From assembly GCA_010027105.1 (NCBI GenBank), contig RGVT01000004.1, forward strand, positions 1 through 27,657: a stretch of DNA of 27,657 bases, written 5' to 3'. Positions 8,983-17,412 of the stretch are shown here, piece by piece. A program made the translations under genes and the position numbers. Positions within the stretch are counted from its first letter, which is position 1, and every line of letters begins with the position of its first letter. Below the pieces are notes generated by a model that saw only the letters and a list, made by a program, of their open reading frames with translations, made no database searches and was not told the origin of the DNA. The DNA comes from Planctomycetia bacterium. GTDB lineage: Bacteria > Planctomycetota > Planctomycetia > Pirellulales > UBA1268.

Positions 8983-9318
8983 ATGCCCTACACCGCCACC
9001 CACAAATACGCCCGGATCAGCGCCCGCAAGGTGCGGGCCCTGGCCGACCTCGTCCGTGGTAAGTTCGCCGACGAGGCGCTCGACATCCTCCGGTTCCAGC
9101 CCCACCGGGGCGCGCGGATGCTCGAAAAGGTGATCAAAAGCGCGCTCGGCAACGCGGAGCACGCCCAGGCGACCGGCGTCGACGACCTGGTTGTGGTCGA
9201 CGCCCGCGTCGACCAGGGGCCGATGTTCAAGCGGATCCGGCCGCGGGCCCGCGGCATGGCGTTCGGGATCAAGCGGCGGATGTCGCACATCAAGGTGGCG
9301 CTCGACAGCGCCGAGTGA
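8983..9318 (+). CDS. rplV: 50S ribosomal protein L22
   Basis: The product is 111 residues, matching the family (about 110). Recognisable segments are ARISARKVRALADLVRGK, the helix with LEKVIKSALGNAEHA, and the hairpin that reaches into the exit tunnel and ends in RIRPRARGMAFGIKRRMSHIKVAL. Macrolide-contact residues lie in this last hairpin. GAGG near 8964 is the nearest ribosome-binding candidate. It follows rpsS by 25 nt. Confidence 0.97.
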   Translation: MPYTATHKYARISARKVRALADLVRGKFADEALDILRFQPHRGARMLEKVIKSALGNAEHAQATGVDDLVVVDARVDQGPMFKRIRPRARGMAFGIKRRMSHIKVALDSAE

Positions 9319-9329
9319 CCGGGAATTCA

Positions 9330-9375
9330 CAGGCGTTCATCGAAGCAACAGGCGTTCCTCCCAAAGGCGTTCCTC
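9330..9375 (+). repeat. Short threefold repeat in the rpsC leader
   Basis: AGGCGTTC occurs three times just before the rpsC start: at 9331, 9350 and 9365. The last two copies extend to AGGCGTTCCTC. Spacings are 19 and 15 bp. The final copy also supplies the AAGGCG that would serve as the rpsC ribosome-binding site. It looks like local slippage duplication of a ribosome-binding region. Confidence 0.6.
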
Positions 9376-10071
9376 ATGGGTCAAAAAGTCCATCCGACCG
9401 GCTTCCGCACCGGCATCACCGAGCCGTGGAAGAGCCGCTGGTACGCGTCGAAGAAGGAGTTCCGCGACCTCCTCATGGAGGATTTCAAGGTGCGGAAGTT
9501 CCTCAAGACGAAGTACCGCGCCGCGGCGATCCCGAAGGTGGAGATCGAGCGGACCCGCGACGAGGTGAAGGTGGTGCTCCACTCGGCGCGGCCGGGCGTG
9601 ATCATCGGCCGCAAGGGGCAGGAGGTCGACCGCCTCCAGGGCGAGCTCCAGGAGCTGCTCGGCAGGCGGGTGAACCTCAAGGTCGAGGAGGTGGGCCGCC
9701 CGGAGATCCAGGCCCAGCTGATCGCCGAGGACATCGCCGACCAGCTGAGCAAGCGGGCCGCGTTCCGCCGCACGCTCAAGCGGGCCCTCGACACGACGAT
9801 GGACGCCGGCGCCAAGGGGGTGAAGATCCAACTCTCCGGCCGGCTCGGCGGCGCCGAGATGTCGCGGTGCGAGAAGGCGATCGCCGGCGCGATGCCGCTC
9901 TCGACGCTGCGGGCGAAGATCGACTACGGCTTCTGCGAGGCTCCCACCGCGCAGGGCAACATCGGGATCCAGGTGTGGGTGAACCAAGGCATGTACGAGG
10001 AGGATGGCGATGGCGCTGATGCCCAAGCGGGTGAAGCACCGAAAAAGCCAAAGAGGTCGTATAAGAGGTGA
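9376..10071 (+). CDS. rpsC: 30S ribosomal protein S3
   Basis: The product is 231 residues (E. coli 233). It starts MGQKVHPTGFRTGI. The KH domain (about 38-110) has VIIGRKGQEVDRLQ with the GxxG loop GRKG at 78-81, and the C-terminal domain has GVKIQLSGRLGGAEMSR and STLRAKIDYGF. S3 lines the mRNA entry tunnel and has helicase activity with S4/S5. The C-terminal tail (DGADAQAGEAPKKPKRSYKR) is encoded in the region that also encodes the N-terminus of L16 in another frame, an overlap of 62 nt, far longer than the 1-4 nt overlaps elsewhere here. Confidence 0.97.
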   Translation: MGQKVHPTGFRTGITEPWKSRWYASKKEFRDLLMEDFKVRKFLKTKYRAAAIPKVEIERTRDEVKVVLHSARPGVIIGRKGQEVDRLQGELQELLGRRVNLKVEEVGRPEIQAQLIAEDIADQLSKRAAFRRTLKRALDTTMDAGAKGVKIQLSGRLGGAEMSRCEKAIAGAMPLSTLRAKIDYGFCEAPTAQGNIGIQVWVNQGMYEEDGDGADAQAGEAPKKPKRSYKR

Positions 10072-10426
10072 CGCCTCCCGCGGCAACCGCGTCGTCTTCG
10101 GCGACTTCGGCCTCCAGGCCGAGCAGCCGGGATGGCTGCCGGCCGCGACGATCGAGGCTGGCCGGATCGCGGCCCAGCAGTACCTCCGCACGGAGGGCCG
10201 GCTCTACGTGCGCGTGTTTCCCCACAAGTCGATCACGTCGATCCCGCTCGAGACCCGCATGGGCAAGGGCAAGGGGGAGCCGGAGTACTGGGCCGCGGTC
10301 ATCCGGCCCGGCGCGATCCTCTACGAGATCGGTGGCGTCTCCGAGGAGGCGGCGCGGGTCTGCATGGCGCGGCTCGCCCACAAGATGCCGATCCGCGTGC
10401 GGTTCGTGAAACGGCGGGCGATGTAG
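10010..10426 (+). CDS. rplP: 50S ribosomal protein L16
   Basis: The product is 138 residues (E. coli 136). ATGs at 10004, 10010 and 10019 are in frame. I chose 10010 because AGGAGG (9998-10003) lies 6 nt upstream; 10004 would abut it and 10019 is 15 nt away. All three lie inside rpsC. The conserved start MPKRVKHRKSQRGRIRG follows, with FGLQAEQPGWLPAATIEAGRIA, YVRVFPHKSIT and ETRMGKGKGEPEYW, whose Arg-rich loop lies near the A-site tRNA and is the ArfA/hydroxylase-target region in E. coli. It is 11 nt from rpmC. Confidence 0.96.
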   Translation: MALMPKRVKHRKSQRGRIRGDASRGNRVVFGDFGLQAEQPGWLPAATIEAGRIAAQQYLRTEGRLYVRVFPHKSITSIPLETRMGKGKGEPEYWAAVIRPGAILYEIGGVSEEAARVCMARLAHKMPIRVRFVKRRAM

Positions 10427-10437
10427 AGGACCATCCC

Positions 10438-10656
10438 ATGAGCACCACCAAGGCACGCGACCTCCGCGACATGAGCGACGAGCAGATCCGGCTGGTCTGG
10501 AAGGACGCCGCCGAGGCGCTGTTCCGCCTCCGGCTCCAGGCCCAGACGGAAAAGCTCGCCAAGCCGTCGGAGGTGCGGAAGCACCGCCGCACGATCGCCC
10601 GCTGCCAGACGATCATCGCCGAGCGGCTGAAGCGGGCGGCCGCCGCCGCCCCGTAA
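10438..10656 (+). CDS. rpmC: 50S ribosomal protein L29
   Basis: The product is 72 residues, within the family range (60-75). It starts at the ATG at 10438 behind GAGGA (10426-10430), which overlaps the rplP stop. It is a helical hairpin: MSDEQIRLVWKDAAEALFRLRLQ, then a second helix with EVRKHRRTIARCQTIIAERL. L29 lies at the tunnel exit beside L23. The Ala-rich tail is unremarkable. Confidence 0.93.
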   Translation: MSTTKARDLRDMSDEQIRLVWKDAAEALFRLRLQAQTEKLAKPSEVRKHRRTIARCQTIIAERLKRAAAAAP

Positions 10657-10670
10657 CCAGGAAGCCCCCG

Positions 10671-11036
10671 ATGCCCAAGCGAATCGAGACCGGAACCGTG
10701 ACCAGCGCCGCTGCGGCCAAGACCCGCCGCGTGGAGATCCCGCGCGTCGTGCGGCACGAAAAATACGGCCGCATCCTCCACCGCCGCACCGTCTGCCACG
10801 TGCACGACGAGCGGGAGGAGTCGCAACTCGGCGACACGGTGGAGATCGTGGAGTGCCGGCCGCGGAGCCGGCTCAAGCGCTGGGAGCTCGTGCGGGTGGT
10901 CGCCAAGAGCCGGGCCGTCGACGTGGCCTCGCTCCGCAGCGGCGCCCGGGCGACGCAGTTGCGTGAGACGGCGGCCCGCGCCGAGGAGGCCGCCGCCTCC
11001 GGCAAGCCGGTCGCCGGGGAGGGGGGCGCGACATGA
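10671..11036 (+). CDS. rpsQ: 30S ribosomal protein S17 with extended C-terminus
   Basis: The product is 121 residues; most bacterial S17 proteins have about 85. The OB-fold core is residues 1-80: RIETGTVTSAAAAKTRRVEI, then HEKYGRILHRRTVCHVHDE, then LGDTVEIVECRPRSRLKRWELVRVV. Residues 81-121 form a charged, Ala-rich extension of unknown role, predicted helical and then disordered. The ribosome-binding site is AGGA at about 10658. The stop overlaps the rplN ATG by 4 nt (ATGA), indicating coupling. Confidence 0.95.
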   Translation: MPKRIETGTVTSAAAAKTRRVEIPRVVRHEKYGRILHRRTVCHVHDEREESQLGDTVEIVECRPRSRLKRWELVRVVAKSRAVDVASLRSGARATQLRETAARAEEAAASGKPVAGEGGAT

Positions 11037-11401
11037 TCCAGATGCAGACCCGGCTCGTCGTGGCCGACAACACCGGCGCCAAGGAGGTGATGTGCTTCAA
11101 GGTGCTCGGCGGGAGCCGCAAGCGGACCGCCGGCCTCGGCGACGTCATCGTGTGCAGCGTGAAGAGCGTGATCGCGGGGAGCGACGTCAAGAAGAAGGCG
11201 GTCGTGAAGGCGGTGATCGTCCGCTGCAAGCGGCCGACCCGCCGTGACGACGGGAGTTACGTGCGGTTCGACTCCAACGCCTGCGTGATCATCGACAACG
11301 AGCAGAATCCGAAGGGCACCCGCATCTTCGGCGCGGTGGCCCGCGAGCTGCGCGACCGCAATTTCATGAAGATCGTCAGCCTGGCGAGCGAGGTGGTGTG
11401 A
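11033..11401 (+). CDS. rplN: 50S ribosomal protein L14
   Basis: The product is 122 residues, exactly the family length. MIQMQTRLVVADNTGAKEVMCFKVLGG and the signature VKKKAVVKAVIVRCKRPTRRDDGSYVRFDSNACVIID are intact, ending with GTRIFGAVARELRDRNFMKIVSLASEVV. L14 sits at the subunit interface (bridge B5/B8) and is the RsfS silencing site. A strong GGAGGGG ribosome-binding site lies inside the end of rpsQ. Confidence 0.98.
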   Translation: MIQMQTRLVVADNTGAKEVMCFKVLGGSRKRTAGLGDVIVCSVKSVIAGSDVKKKAVVKAVIVRCKRPTRRDDGSYVRFDSNACVIIDNEQNPKGTRIFGAVARELRDRNFMKIVSLASEVV

Positions 11402-11751
11402 TGCTCATCCGATCGGGAGACATGGTCGAGGTGCGGGCCGGCAACGCGCGGGGCACGCGGGCCAAGGTGCTCTCCGTGCAGCCCGACAAGGGCCGGCTCG
11501 TGGTGGAGGGGGTGGCCCGCGTCTACCGCCACGTGAAGCGCAGCCAGAAGAATCCGCAGGGGGGGCGGCTCAGCCGGGAGATGCCGATCGACGCCTCCAA
11601 CGTGCTCGTGGTCTGCAGTTCCTGCGGCAAGGCGACCCGGCTCGGCGTCAGGGTGGCCGACGACGGCGGTCGGACGCGGGTCTGCCGCCGGTGCGGCGCC
11701 GACCTGGGCGTGGTGAGGCGGCCACGGGCGGCGCGGGCGGCGAAGACATAG
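11401..11751 (+). CDS. rplX: 50S ribosomal protein L24, zinc-ribbon (C+) form
   Basis: The product is 116 residues. The ATG at 11401 shares its A with the rplN stop; a GTG at 11398 is an alternative. A KOW motif opens the protein (IRSGDMVEVRAGNARGTRAKVLSVQPDKGRLVVEGV), followed by VKRSQKNPQGG. The C-terminal part carries CSSC (72-75) and CRRC (95-98), a four-cysteine zinc ribbon that most L24 proteins have lost. L24 nucleates 50S assembly. The tail after residue 104 is Arg/Ala-rich. Confidence 0.95.
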   Translation: MLIRSGDMVEVRAGNARGTRAKVLSVQPDKGRLVVEGVARVYRHVKRSQKNPQGGRLSREMPIDASNVLVVCSSCGKATRLGVRVADDGGRTRVCRRCGADLGVVRRPRAARAAKT

Positions 11752-11752
11752 G

Positions 11753-11770
11753 CGCCGGCAGAAGCCGGCG
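11753..11770 (+). other. Hairpin between rplX and rplE
   Basis: CGCCGGC (11753-11759), loop AGAA and GCCGGCG (11764-11770) form a perfect 7-bp stem just after the rplX stop. It has no T-run. It may be an mRNA-processing or pausing structure, or simply a GC-rich chance hairpin. Confidence 0.35.
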
Positions 11771-11802
11771 GAACGACGGATCACGGACAGAGGAACGAGG
11801 CG

Positions 11803-12417
11803 ATGGCGAAGAAGACGAAGGCTGCTCCCGCGACCCCCGGCCCCGCCGCGACCCCGCGGCTGCTCGACCACTACACGGGCACCGTGCGGCCGGCGCTGGC
11901 CCGGGCCCTCGGCCGCACCAACCCCCATGCCATTCCGCGGCTCGAGAAGATCGTGGTGAACATGGGCGTGGGCGTGGCGGTGACGGAGAAGAAGTTTCTC
12001 GAGGAGGCGCTCGGGGCCCTCGCCCAGGTGACGGGCCAGAAGCCCGTGGCCACGCTCTCGAAGGCCGCCGTCTCCGGCTTCAAGCTCCGGGAAAACCTGC
12101 CGATCGGCTGCAAGGTGACGCTCCGCGGCCGGCGGATGTACGAATTTCTCGACCGGCTCGTGTCGCTCGCGCTCCCCCGGGTGCGTGACTTCCGCGGCCT
12201 CTCGAGCACCGCCTTCGACGGTCACGGCAACTACAGCCTCGGCCTCTCGGAGCAGATGGTTTTTCCGGAGATCAATCCGGACAGGTACACCCGGCCCCAG
12301 GGGATGAACATCACGCTCGTCACGTCGGCCCGCACCGACGACGAGGCGCGGGAGTTCCTCAAGGCGATGGGCGTGCCGCTGAAGAAGGACGACGGGGACG
12401 GAGGTGCCGCGGCGTAG
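11803..12417 (+). CDS. rplE: 50S ribosomal protein L5
   Basis: The product is 204 residues (usual about 180); the excess is an Ala/Pro/Lys leader (1-18) and an acidic-to-Ala tail. The core has PRLEKIVVNMGVGVA, a long helix region with TGQKPVATLSKAAVSGFKLRE, PIGCKVTLRGRRMYEFLDRLV, and LPRVRDFRGLSSTAFDGHGNYSLGLSEQMVFPEI. L5 binds 5S rRNA and forms bridge B1b. The start follows GAGGAACGAGGCG. Confidence 0.97.
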   Translation: MAKKTKAAPATPGPAATPRLLDHYTGTVRPALARALGRTNPHAIPRLEKIVVNMGVGVAVTEKKFLEEALGALAQVTGQKPVATLSKAAVSGFKLRENLPIGCKVTLRGRRMYEFLDRLVSLALPRVRDFRGLSSTAFDGHGNYSLGLSEQMVFPEINPDRYTRPQGMNITLVTSARTDDEAREFLKAMGVPLKKDDGDGGAAA

Positions 12418-12472
12418 CGGCACACGTGCGGACGGCACACGCCCCGCGGGGCGACGGCACTGGGAAACGACC

Positions 12473-12658
12473 ATGGCGAGCAAGTCGAAGATCGCGGCTG
12501 CGAAACGGCCGCCGAAGTTCACCACCCGGAAGGTGCAGCGGTGCATGCTCTGCGGCCGGCCGCGGGCCGTGTACCGCAAGTTCGGCACCTGCCGGATCTG
12601 CTTCCGGAAGCTCGCCGACCAGGGCTGCATCCCGGGCGTCCGAAAGGCCAGTTGGTGA
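12473..12658 (+). CDS. rpsN: 30S ribosomal protein S14, zinc-type (C+, S14Z)
   Basis: The product is 61 residues, the length of the zinc-binding short form (the zinc-free form is about 100). Cys24-x2-Cys27 and Cys40-x2-Cys43 in CMLCGRPRAVYRKFGTCRIC form the zinc site, and the end is CIPGVRKASW. The ATG at 12473 was preferred to an upstream in-frame ATG at 12404 that overlaps rplE and gives no conserved sequence. It is called rpsN or rpsZ in other genomes. It sits in its standard place between rplE and rpsH. Confidence 0.96.
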   Translation: MASKSKIAAAKRPPKFTTRKVQRCMLCGRPRAVYRKFGTCRICFRKLADQGCIPGVRKASW

Positions 12659-12727
12659 TCGATTCCAGAGGAGTTCGCCGTTCGTTCGAGGCAGCAGGTT
12701 CTTCCAGCCAGCAAGGGCACTTTTGAC

Positions 12728-13123
12728 ATGATGACCGATCCCATCGCCGACATGCTCACCCGCATCCGCAACGCGGTGCGCGTCGAACGCGCCACCGTCG
12801 AGGTGCCGAGTTCGAAGGTGAAGCGCGGCGTCGCAGACGTGCTCAAGCGGGAGGGCTTCATCTGGGACTGGCGCGAGGTCGACTCCCAGCCGGTGGCGCA
12901 GCTGCAGCTCGAGCTCAAGTACGGCCCGAACGGCGAGCGGGTGATCCGGCACATCAAGCGGGTCAGCTCGCCCGGCCGGCGGGTCTACAGCCGCTCGGTG
13001 CGGCTCAGGCCGGTGCTCGGCGGCCTGGGCATCTCGATCCTCTCGACGTCGAGCGGCGTCGTGAGCGACCGCGAGGCCCGGCAGCGGAAGCTCGGCGGCG
13101 AAGTCCTCTGCGAACTGTGGTGA
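12728..13123 (+). CDS. rpsH: 30S ribosomal protein S8
   Basis: The product is 131 residues (E. coli 130). It starts MMTDPIADMLTRIRNAVRV; the second Met codon, at 12731, could equally be used. Conserved elements are PSSKVKRGVADVLKREGFI, the RVSSPGRRVYSRSVRLRPVLGGLGISILSTSSGVVSDREAR block that binds helix 21 of 16S rRNA, and the closing GGEVLCELW. In E. coli S8 represses the spc operon; no mimic of its rRNA site was recognised nearby. The 69-bp leader contains AAGGG near 12713. Confidence 0.97.
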   Translation: MMTDPIADMLTRIRNAVRVERATVEVPSSKVKRGVADVLKREGFIWDWREVDSQPVAQLQLELKYGPNGERVIRHIKRVSSPGRRVYSRSVRLRPVLGGLGISILSTSSGVVSDREARQRKLGGEVLCELW

Positions 13124-13142
13124 TCAGAAAGGCGGTTTGGCG

Positions 13143-13688
13143 ATGTCGCGCATCGGCAAGGCTCCCGTGCAGATTCCCAAGGGCGTGAAGGCGGCCGTGG
13201 AGGCCGGCACGCTCCGGGTGGAGGGTCCGCTCGGCAGGCTGGAACACAGGCTTCATCCGGCGGTGACGGTCTCCGTCGACCAGGCGGCGGGCACGCTCGC
13301 CGTGCAGCGGGCCGACGACGGCCGCCTGGCCCGGTCGGTGCACGGCCTGTCACGGGCCCTGGCCGCCAACATGGTCGAGGGCGTCACGAAGGGCTTCGAG
13401 AAGAAGCTCGAGATCGTCGGCGTGGGCTACATCGCCGCGATCCAGAAGAACGTGCTGCAGCTCCGCGTCGGCTTCGCCAACGAACTCCAGGTGCCGATTC
13501 CGGCGGGCCTGACGGTCACCTGCCCCGACCAGACCCACGTGCACATCAAGGGGATCGACAAGCAGCTCGTCGGCCAGTTCGCCGCCGAGGTGCGTTCACT
13601 GCGGAAGCCGGAGCCCTACAAGGGCAAGGGCATCCGCTACGAGAACGAACAGGTCCGCCGCAAGGCGGGCAAGGCCGTCACGAAGTAG
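13143..13688 (+). CDS. rplF: 50S ribosomal protein L6
   Basis: The product is 181 residues (E. coli 177). The ATG at 13143 follows AAAGGCGG (13128-13135) at 7 nt and gives the canonical MSRIGKAPVQIPKGV; an in-frame TTG at 13137 lies too close to the binding site. Two alpha/beta repeats are visible: residues 1 to about 80, and a second with KGFEKKLEIVGVGYIAA. The signature region near the C-terminus is SLRKPEPYKGKGIRYENEQVRRKAGK. L6 lies near the sarcin-ricin loop. Confidence 0.97.
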   Translation: MSRIGKAPVQIPKGVKAAVEAGTLRVEGPLGRLEHRLHPAVTVSVDQAAGTLAVQRADDGRLARSVHGLSRALAANMVEGVTKGFEKKLEIVGVGYIAAIQKNVLQLRVGFANELQVPIPAGLTVTCPDQTHVHIKGIDKQLVGQFAAEVRSLRKPEPYKGKGIRYENEQVRRKAGKAVTK

Positions 13689-13714
13689 CCTTCCGACCAC
13701 GACGAGAGACTCCC

Positions 13715-14083
13715 ATGGACCACGCCCGCACCATCCTCCGGCAGCGTTTGCGGCGCCGCCATCGCGTCCGCCGGCACATCCGCGGCACCGCGGAGCGGCC
13801 GCGGCTGGCGGTGTTCCGCACCCACAAGCACATCTACGCCCAGGTCATCGACGACGCGGCCGGCCGGACGCTCGCCTCCGCCAGCTCGATGGACAGGCAG
13901 ATCCGCGAGTCGCTGGGCTTCGGCGGCAACAAGCAGGCCGCCGAGGCGATCGGCCGGGCAGTGGCCGAGCGGGCCCGGGCCGCCGGCGTCACGCAGGTGT
14001 GCTTCGACCGCGGCGAGTTCCGCTACCACGGCCGCGTGGCGGCGCTGGCCGACGCGGCCCGCGCGGCGGGCCTCGAGTTCTGA
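13715..14083 (+). CDS. rplR: 50S ribosomal protein L18
   Basis: The product is 122 residues (family about 117). The basic N-terminus RLRRRHRVRRHIRGTAERPRLAVFRTHKHIYAQVIDD contacts 5S rRNA. FGGNKQAAEAIGRAVAERARAAGVTQVCFDRGEFRYHGRVAALADAAR is the conserved C-terminal half, ending in GLEF. The gene follows rplF by 26 nt and precedes rpsE by 25 nt. Confidence 0.97.
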   Translation: MDHARTILRQRLRRRHRVRRHIRGTAERPRLAVFRTHKHIYAQVIDDAAGRTLASASSMDRQIRESLGFGGNKQAAEAIGRAVAERARAAGVTQVCFDRGEFRYHGRVAALADAARAAGLEF

Positions 14084-14108
14084 CCGAATCCATCCAATCC
14101 CCGGGAGC

Positions 14109-14651
14109 ATGAATCCAGTGTCGAGTGGAAGCAGAGAACGCGAGTCCCGTGGCGGCGACCGGGGCGGCGCCGGCGAGCGGATGAGCGGCGAGTTCGCCGA
14201 GAAGGTCGTGAAGGTCCGCCGCTGCGCCACCGTGGTGAAGGGTGGGCGTCGGTTCAGCTTCGCCGGGCTTGTGGTCGTGGGCAACGGCCGCGGCAAGGTC
14301 GGCTGCGGCTACGCCAAGGCCAACGAGGTGCCGCCGGCGGTGGAGAAGGCGATCAAGGACGGCATGAAGAACCTGATCGAGGTGCCCGTCGAGTCGGGCA
14401 CGATCCCGCATCGCGTCGAGGGGACGAGCGGCACCGCCAAGGTGATTCTCCTCCCCGCCAGCCCCGGCACGGGCATCATCGCCGGCGCGGCGGTGCGGGC
14501 GGTGTGCGAGTCGGCCGGCATCCACGACGTGCTCACCAAGGCCCACGGCTCCACCAACCCCGTGAATCTCGTCAAGGCGGCGCTCGAGGCGCTCAAGCAG
14601 CTGCGCACGAAAGCCGACGTGGAGCGGCTCCGCGGCGTGTCGCTGTCGTGA
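14109..14651 (+). CDS. rpsE: 30S ribosomal protein S5
   Basis: The product is about 180 residues. The start is uncertain: the ATG at 14109 lies one base after GGGAG (14103-14107), while GTG 14118 (10 nt away) and ATG 14181 are in frame; the first 25 residues are an Arg/Gly/Ser-rich extension in any case. The dsRBD-like domain opens at EFAEKVVKVRRCATVVKGGRRFSF, with GNGRGKVGCGYAKANEVPPAV. The C-terminal half has LPASPGTGIIAGAAVRAVCESAGI and DVLTKAHGSTNPVNLVKA. S5 lies at the mRNA entry and affects decoding fidelity. rplO follows directly; rpmD (L30), which usually sits between, is absent. Confidence 0.96.
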   Translation: MNPVSSGSRERESRGGDRGGAGERMSGEFAEKVVKVRRCATVVKGGRRFSFAGLVVVGNGRGKVGCGYAKANEVPPAVEKAIKDGMKNLIEVPVESGTIPHRVEGTSGTAKVILLPASPGTGIIAGAAVRAVCESAGIHDVLTKAHGSTNPVNLVKAALEALKQLRTKADVERLRGVSLS

Positions 14652-14698
14652 CCGGCCGGAACGCCCCCCCCCGCACAACCAGTCGACAGGAACCCGCC

Positions 14699-15235
14699 AT
14701 GAAGATCAGCGACGTCAACCGCGGCGTACACAAGAACAAGAAGCGGATGCGCGTGGGCCGCGGCCCCGGCTCCGGCAAGGGCCGCACCGCTGGCCGCGGC
14801 AACAAGGGGCAGGGCCAGCTCGCCGGCTGGTCGGCGCCGGCGATCTTCGAGGGGGGACGGATGCCGATCATCCGCCAGATCCCCAAGCGGGGCTTCCACA
14901 ACCGGCACGGCCTCCTCGTGGCCGAGGTCAACGTCGACGACCTCGACGCCTGTTTTCCGGCCGGCGCGGAGGTGAATCCCGAGACGCTCAGGAAGGCCGG
15001 CCTGGCCAAGGGCATCTGGCACGAGCTCAAGGTTCTCGGCGACGGCACGCTGTCGAAGGCCCTGAAGGTTTCCGCGCACCGCTACAGCGCCCAGGCCCGC
15101 GCCAAGATCGAGGCCGCCGGCGGGAGCGTCGTCACGCTGCCCGGCGCCGCGCCGGTGGAGAAGGGGAAGAAGAAGCCGGCACGGCACAGGCCGTCCGGCC
15201 GGCTGGGTGGCCGGGGCGGCGGCGGTGTAGGCTGA
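14699..15235 (+). CDS. rplO: 50S ribosomal protein L15
   Basis: The product is 178 residues (usual about 145). The ATG at 14699 follows AGG at 14688-14690. The Gly/Arg/Lys-rich N-terminal arm RVGRGPGSGKGRTAGRGNKGQ reaches into 23S rRNA, followed by FEGGRMPIIRQIPKRGFHN and the globular end KVLGDGTLSKALKVSAHRYS..AKIEAAGGSV. The last 25 residues are a Lys/Arg/Gly tail (KGKKKPARHRPSGRLGGRGG) beyond the normal end. secY follows after 32 nt. Confidence 0.96.
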   Translation: MKISDVNRGVHKNKKRMRVGRGPGSGKGRTAGRGNKGQGQLAGWSAPAIFEGGRMPIIRQIPKRGFHNRHGLLVAEVNVDDLDACFPAGAEVNPETLRKAGLAKGIWHELKVLGDGTLSKALKVSAHRYSAQARAKIEAAGGSVVTLPGAAPVEKGKKKPARHRPSGRLGGRGGGGVG

Positions 15236-15267
15236 CGGCGTCCCGTCGCCCCGAGGAGAGCGGTCGC

Positions 15268-16629
<1,362 letters not shown>

Positions 16630-16717
16630 CCAGCCGCGGCCGCCGCAGGGCGGGCTCCCGGAGGGCGGGCCCGCCGGTGTGCCGGTCCGCGGACGCTTCC
16701 GGTCCCCTGGACGTCTC

Positions 16718-17323
16718 ATGCGGATCATCCTCATCGGACCGCCCGGCGCCGGCAAAGGCACGCAGTGCCAGAAACTGGTGAACCTGCTCCGGGTGCCGCA
16801 CCTCTCGACCGGGGAGATGCTGCGGGCGGCGGTCAAGGCCGGCACGCCCGAGGGGGTCGAGGCGACGGCCTACATGGAGCAGGGGCGGCTCGTGCCCGAC
16901 GCGCTCATCCTGGGGATGGTGACCAGGCGGCTGGAGGCTGCCGACTGCCGCGCCGGCTGTCTCCTCGACGGGTTTCCGCGGACGCTGCCGCAGGCGGCCA
17001 CGCTCGACGACCTGCTCGAGCGACGGGCGATGAGCGTCGACGGCGTGATCGAGCTGGCTGTGCCGCGTGACGAACTGATCCGCCGGATGCTCGCCCGCAA
17101 GCGGGCCGACGACAACCCCGAGATCTTCTCCAAGCGGATCACCAGCTTCGAGGAGCAGACGGCGCCGCTGCTCGACTATTATCAGCGGCAGGGGAAACTC
17201 GCCAGCATCGACGGCCTCGGCACGGCCGACGAGATCTTCTCCCGCGTCCGGGAGGCGCTGCGGCGGTTCGCCCGGGCTCAGGGCCGCCGGGCCCATCGCC
17301 CGAGCCCCCTGCCCGACGTATAA
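16718..17323 (+). CDS. adk: Adenylate kinase, short-LID form
   Basis: The product is 201 residues. The ATG at 16718 was chosen over 16679 because MRIILIGPPGAGKGT begins the fold at once. The P-loop is GPPGAGKGT (7-15), the AMP-binding part is LSTGEMLRAAVKAG (29-42), and DGFPRTLPQA (84-93) is intact. The enzyme interconverts ATP + AMP and 2 ADP. Between VPRDELIRRMLARKRADD and EIFSKRITSFEEQTAPLLDYY there is only a short LID loop; the 25-30-residue LID insertion of E. coli Adk and its zinc-cysteine variant are absent, as in short-type adenylate and UMP/CMP kinases. The position between secY and map supports adk. Nothing resembling a ribosome-binding site precedes the start. Confidence 0.93.
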   Translation: MRIILIGPPGAGKGTQCQKLVNLLRVPHLSTGEMLRAAVKAGTPEGVEATAYMEQGRLVPDALILGMVTRRLEAADCRAGCLLDGFPRTLPQAATLDDLLERRAMSVDGVIELAVPRDELIRRMLARKRADDNPEIFSKRITSFEEQTAPLLDYYQRQGKLASIDGLGTADEIFSRVREALRRFARAQGRRAHRPSPLPDV

Positions 17324-17324
17324 T
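17319..17324 (+). promoter_or_regulatory. Possible -10 element upstream of map
   Basis: A perfect TATAAT occurs at 17319-17324, overlapping the adk stop codon. No -35 match is found at 16-18 bp spacing and there is no TGn extension. It would give a map leader of about 80 nt. A weak or activator-dependent promoter is possible. Confidence 0.35.
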
Positions 17325-17412
17325 CGCGCGGTCCGTCGCCTCGCCCGCCGCCCTGGCCTGTGGTTCCGGTTCTTCGGTTCTTTCGTCTCCGCGTCCCCTG
17401 GATGGACTCTCC

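Noticed and set aside
12404..12472. Upstream ATG start for S14
   Set aside because: It overlaps the end of rplE and adds unconserved Arg-rich residues; the family start is at 12473.
13137..13142. TTG start for rplF
   Set aside because: It adds only two residues and lies 1 nt from the ribosome-binding site; ATG 13143 gives the canonical MSRIGKAP start at 7 nt spacing.
17297..17302. A -35 element for the TATAAT at 17319
   Set aside because: No hexamer at 16-18 bp spacing matches TTGACA better than two or three positions, so only a lone -10 is reported.
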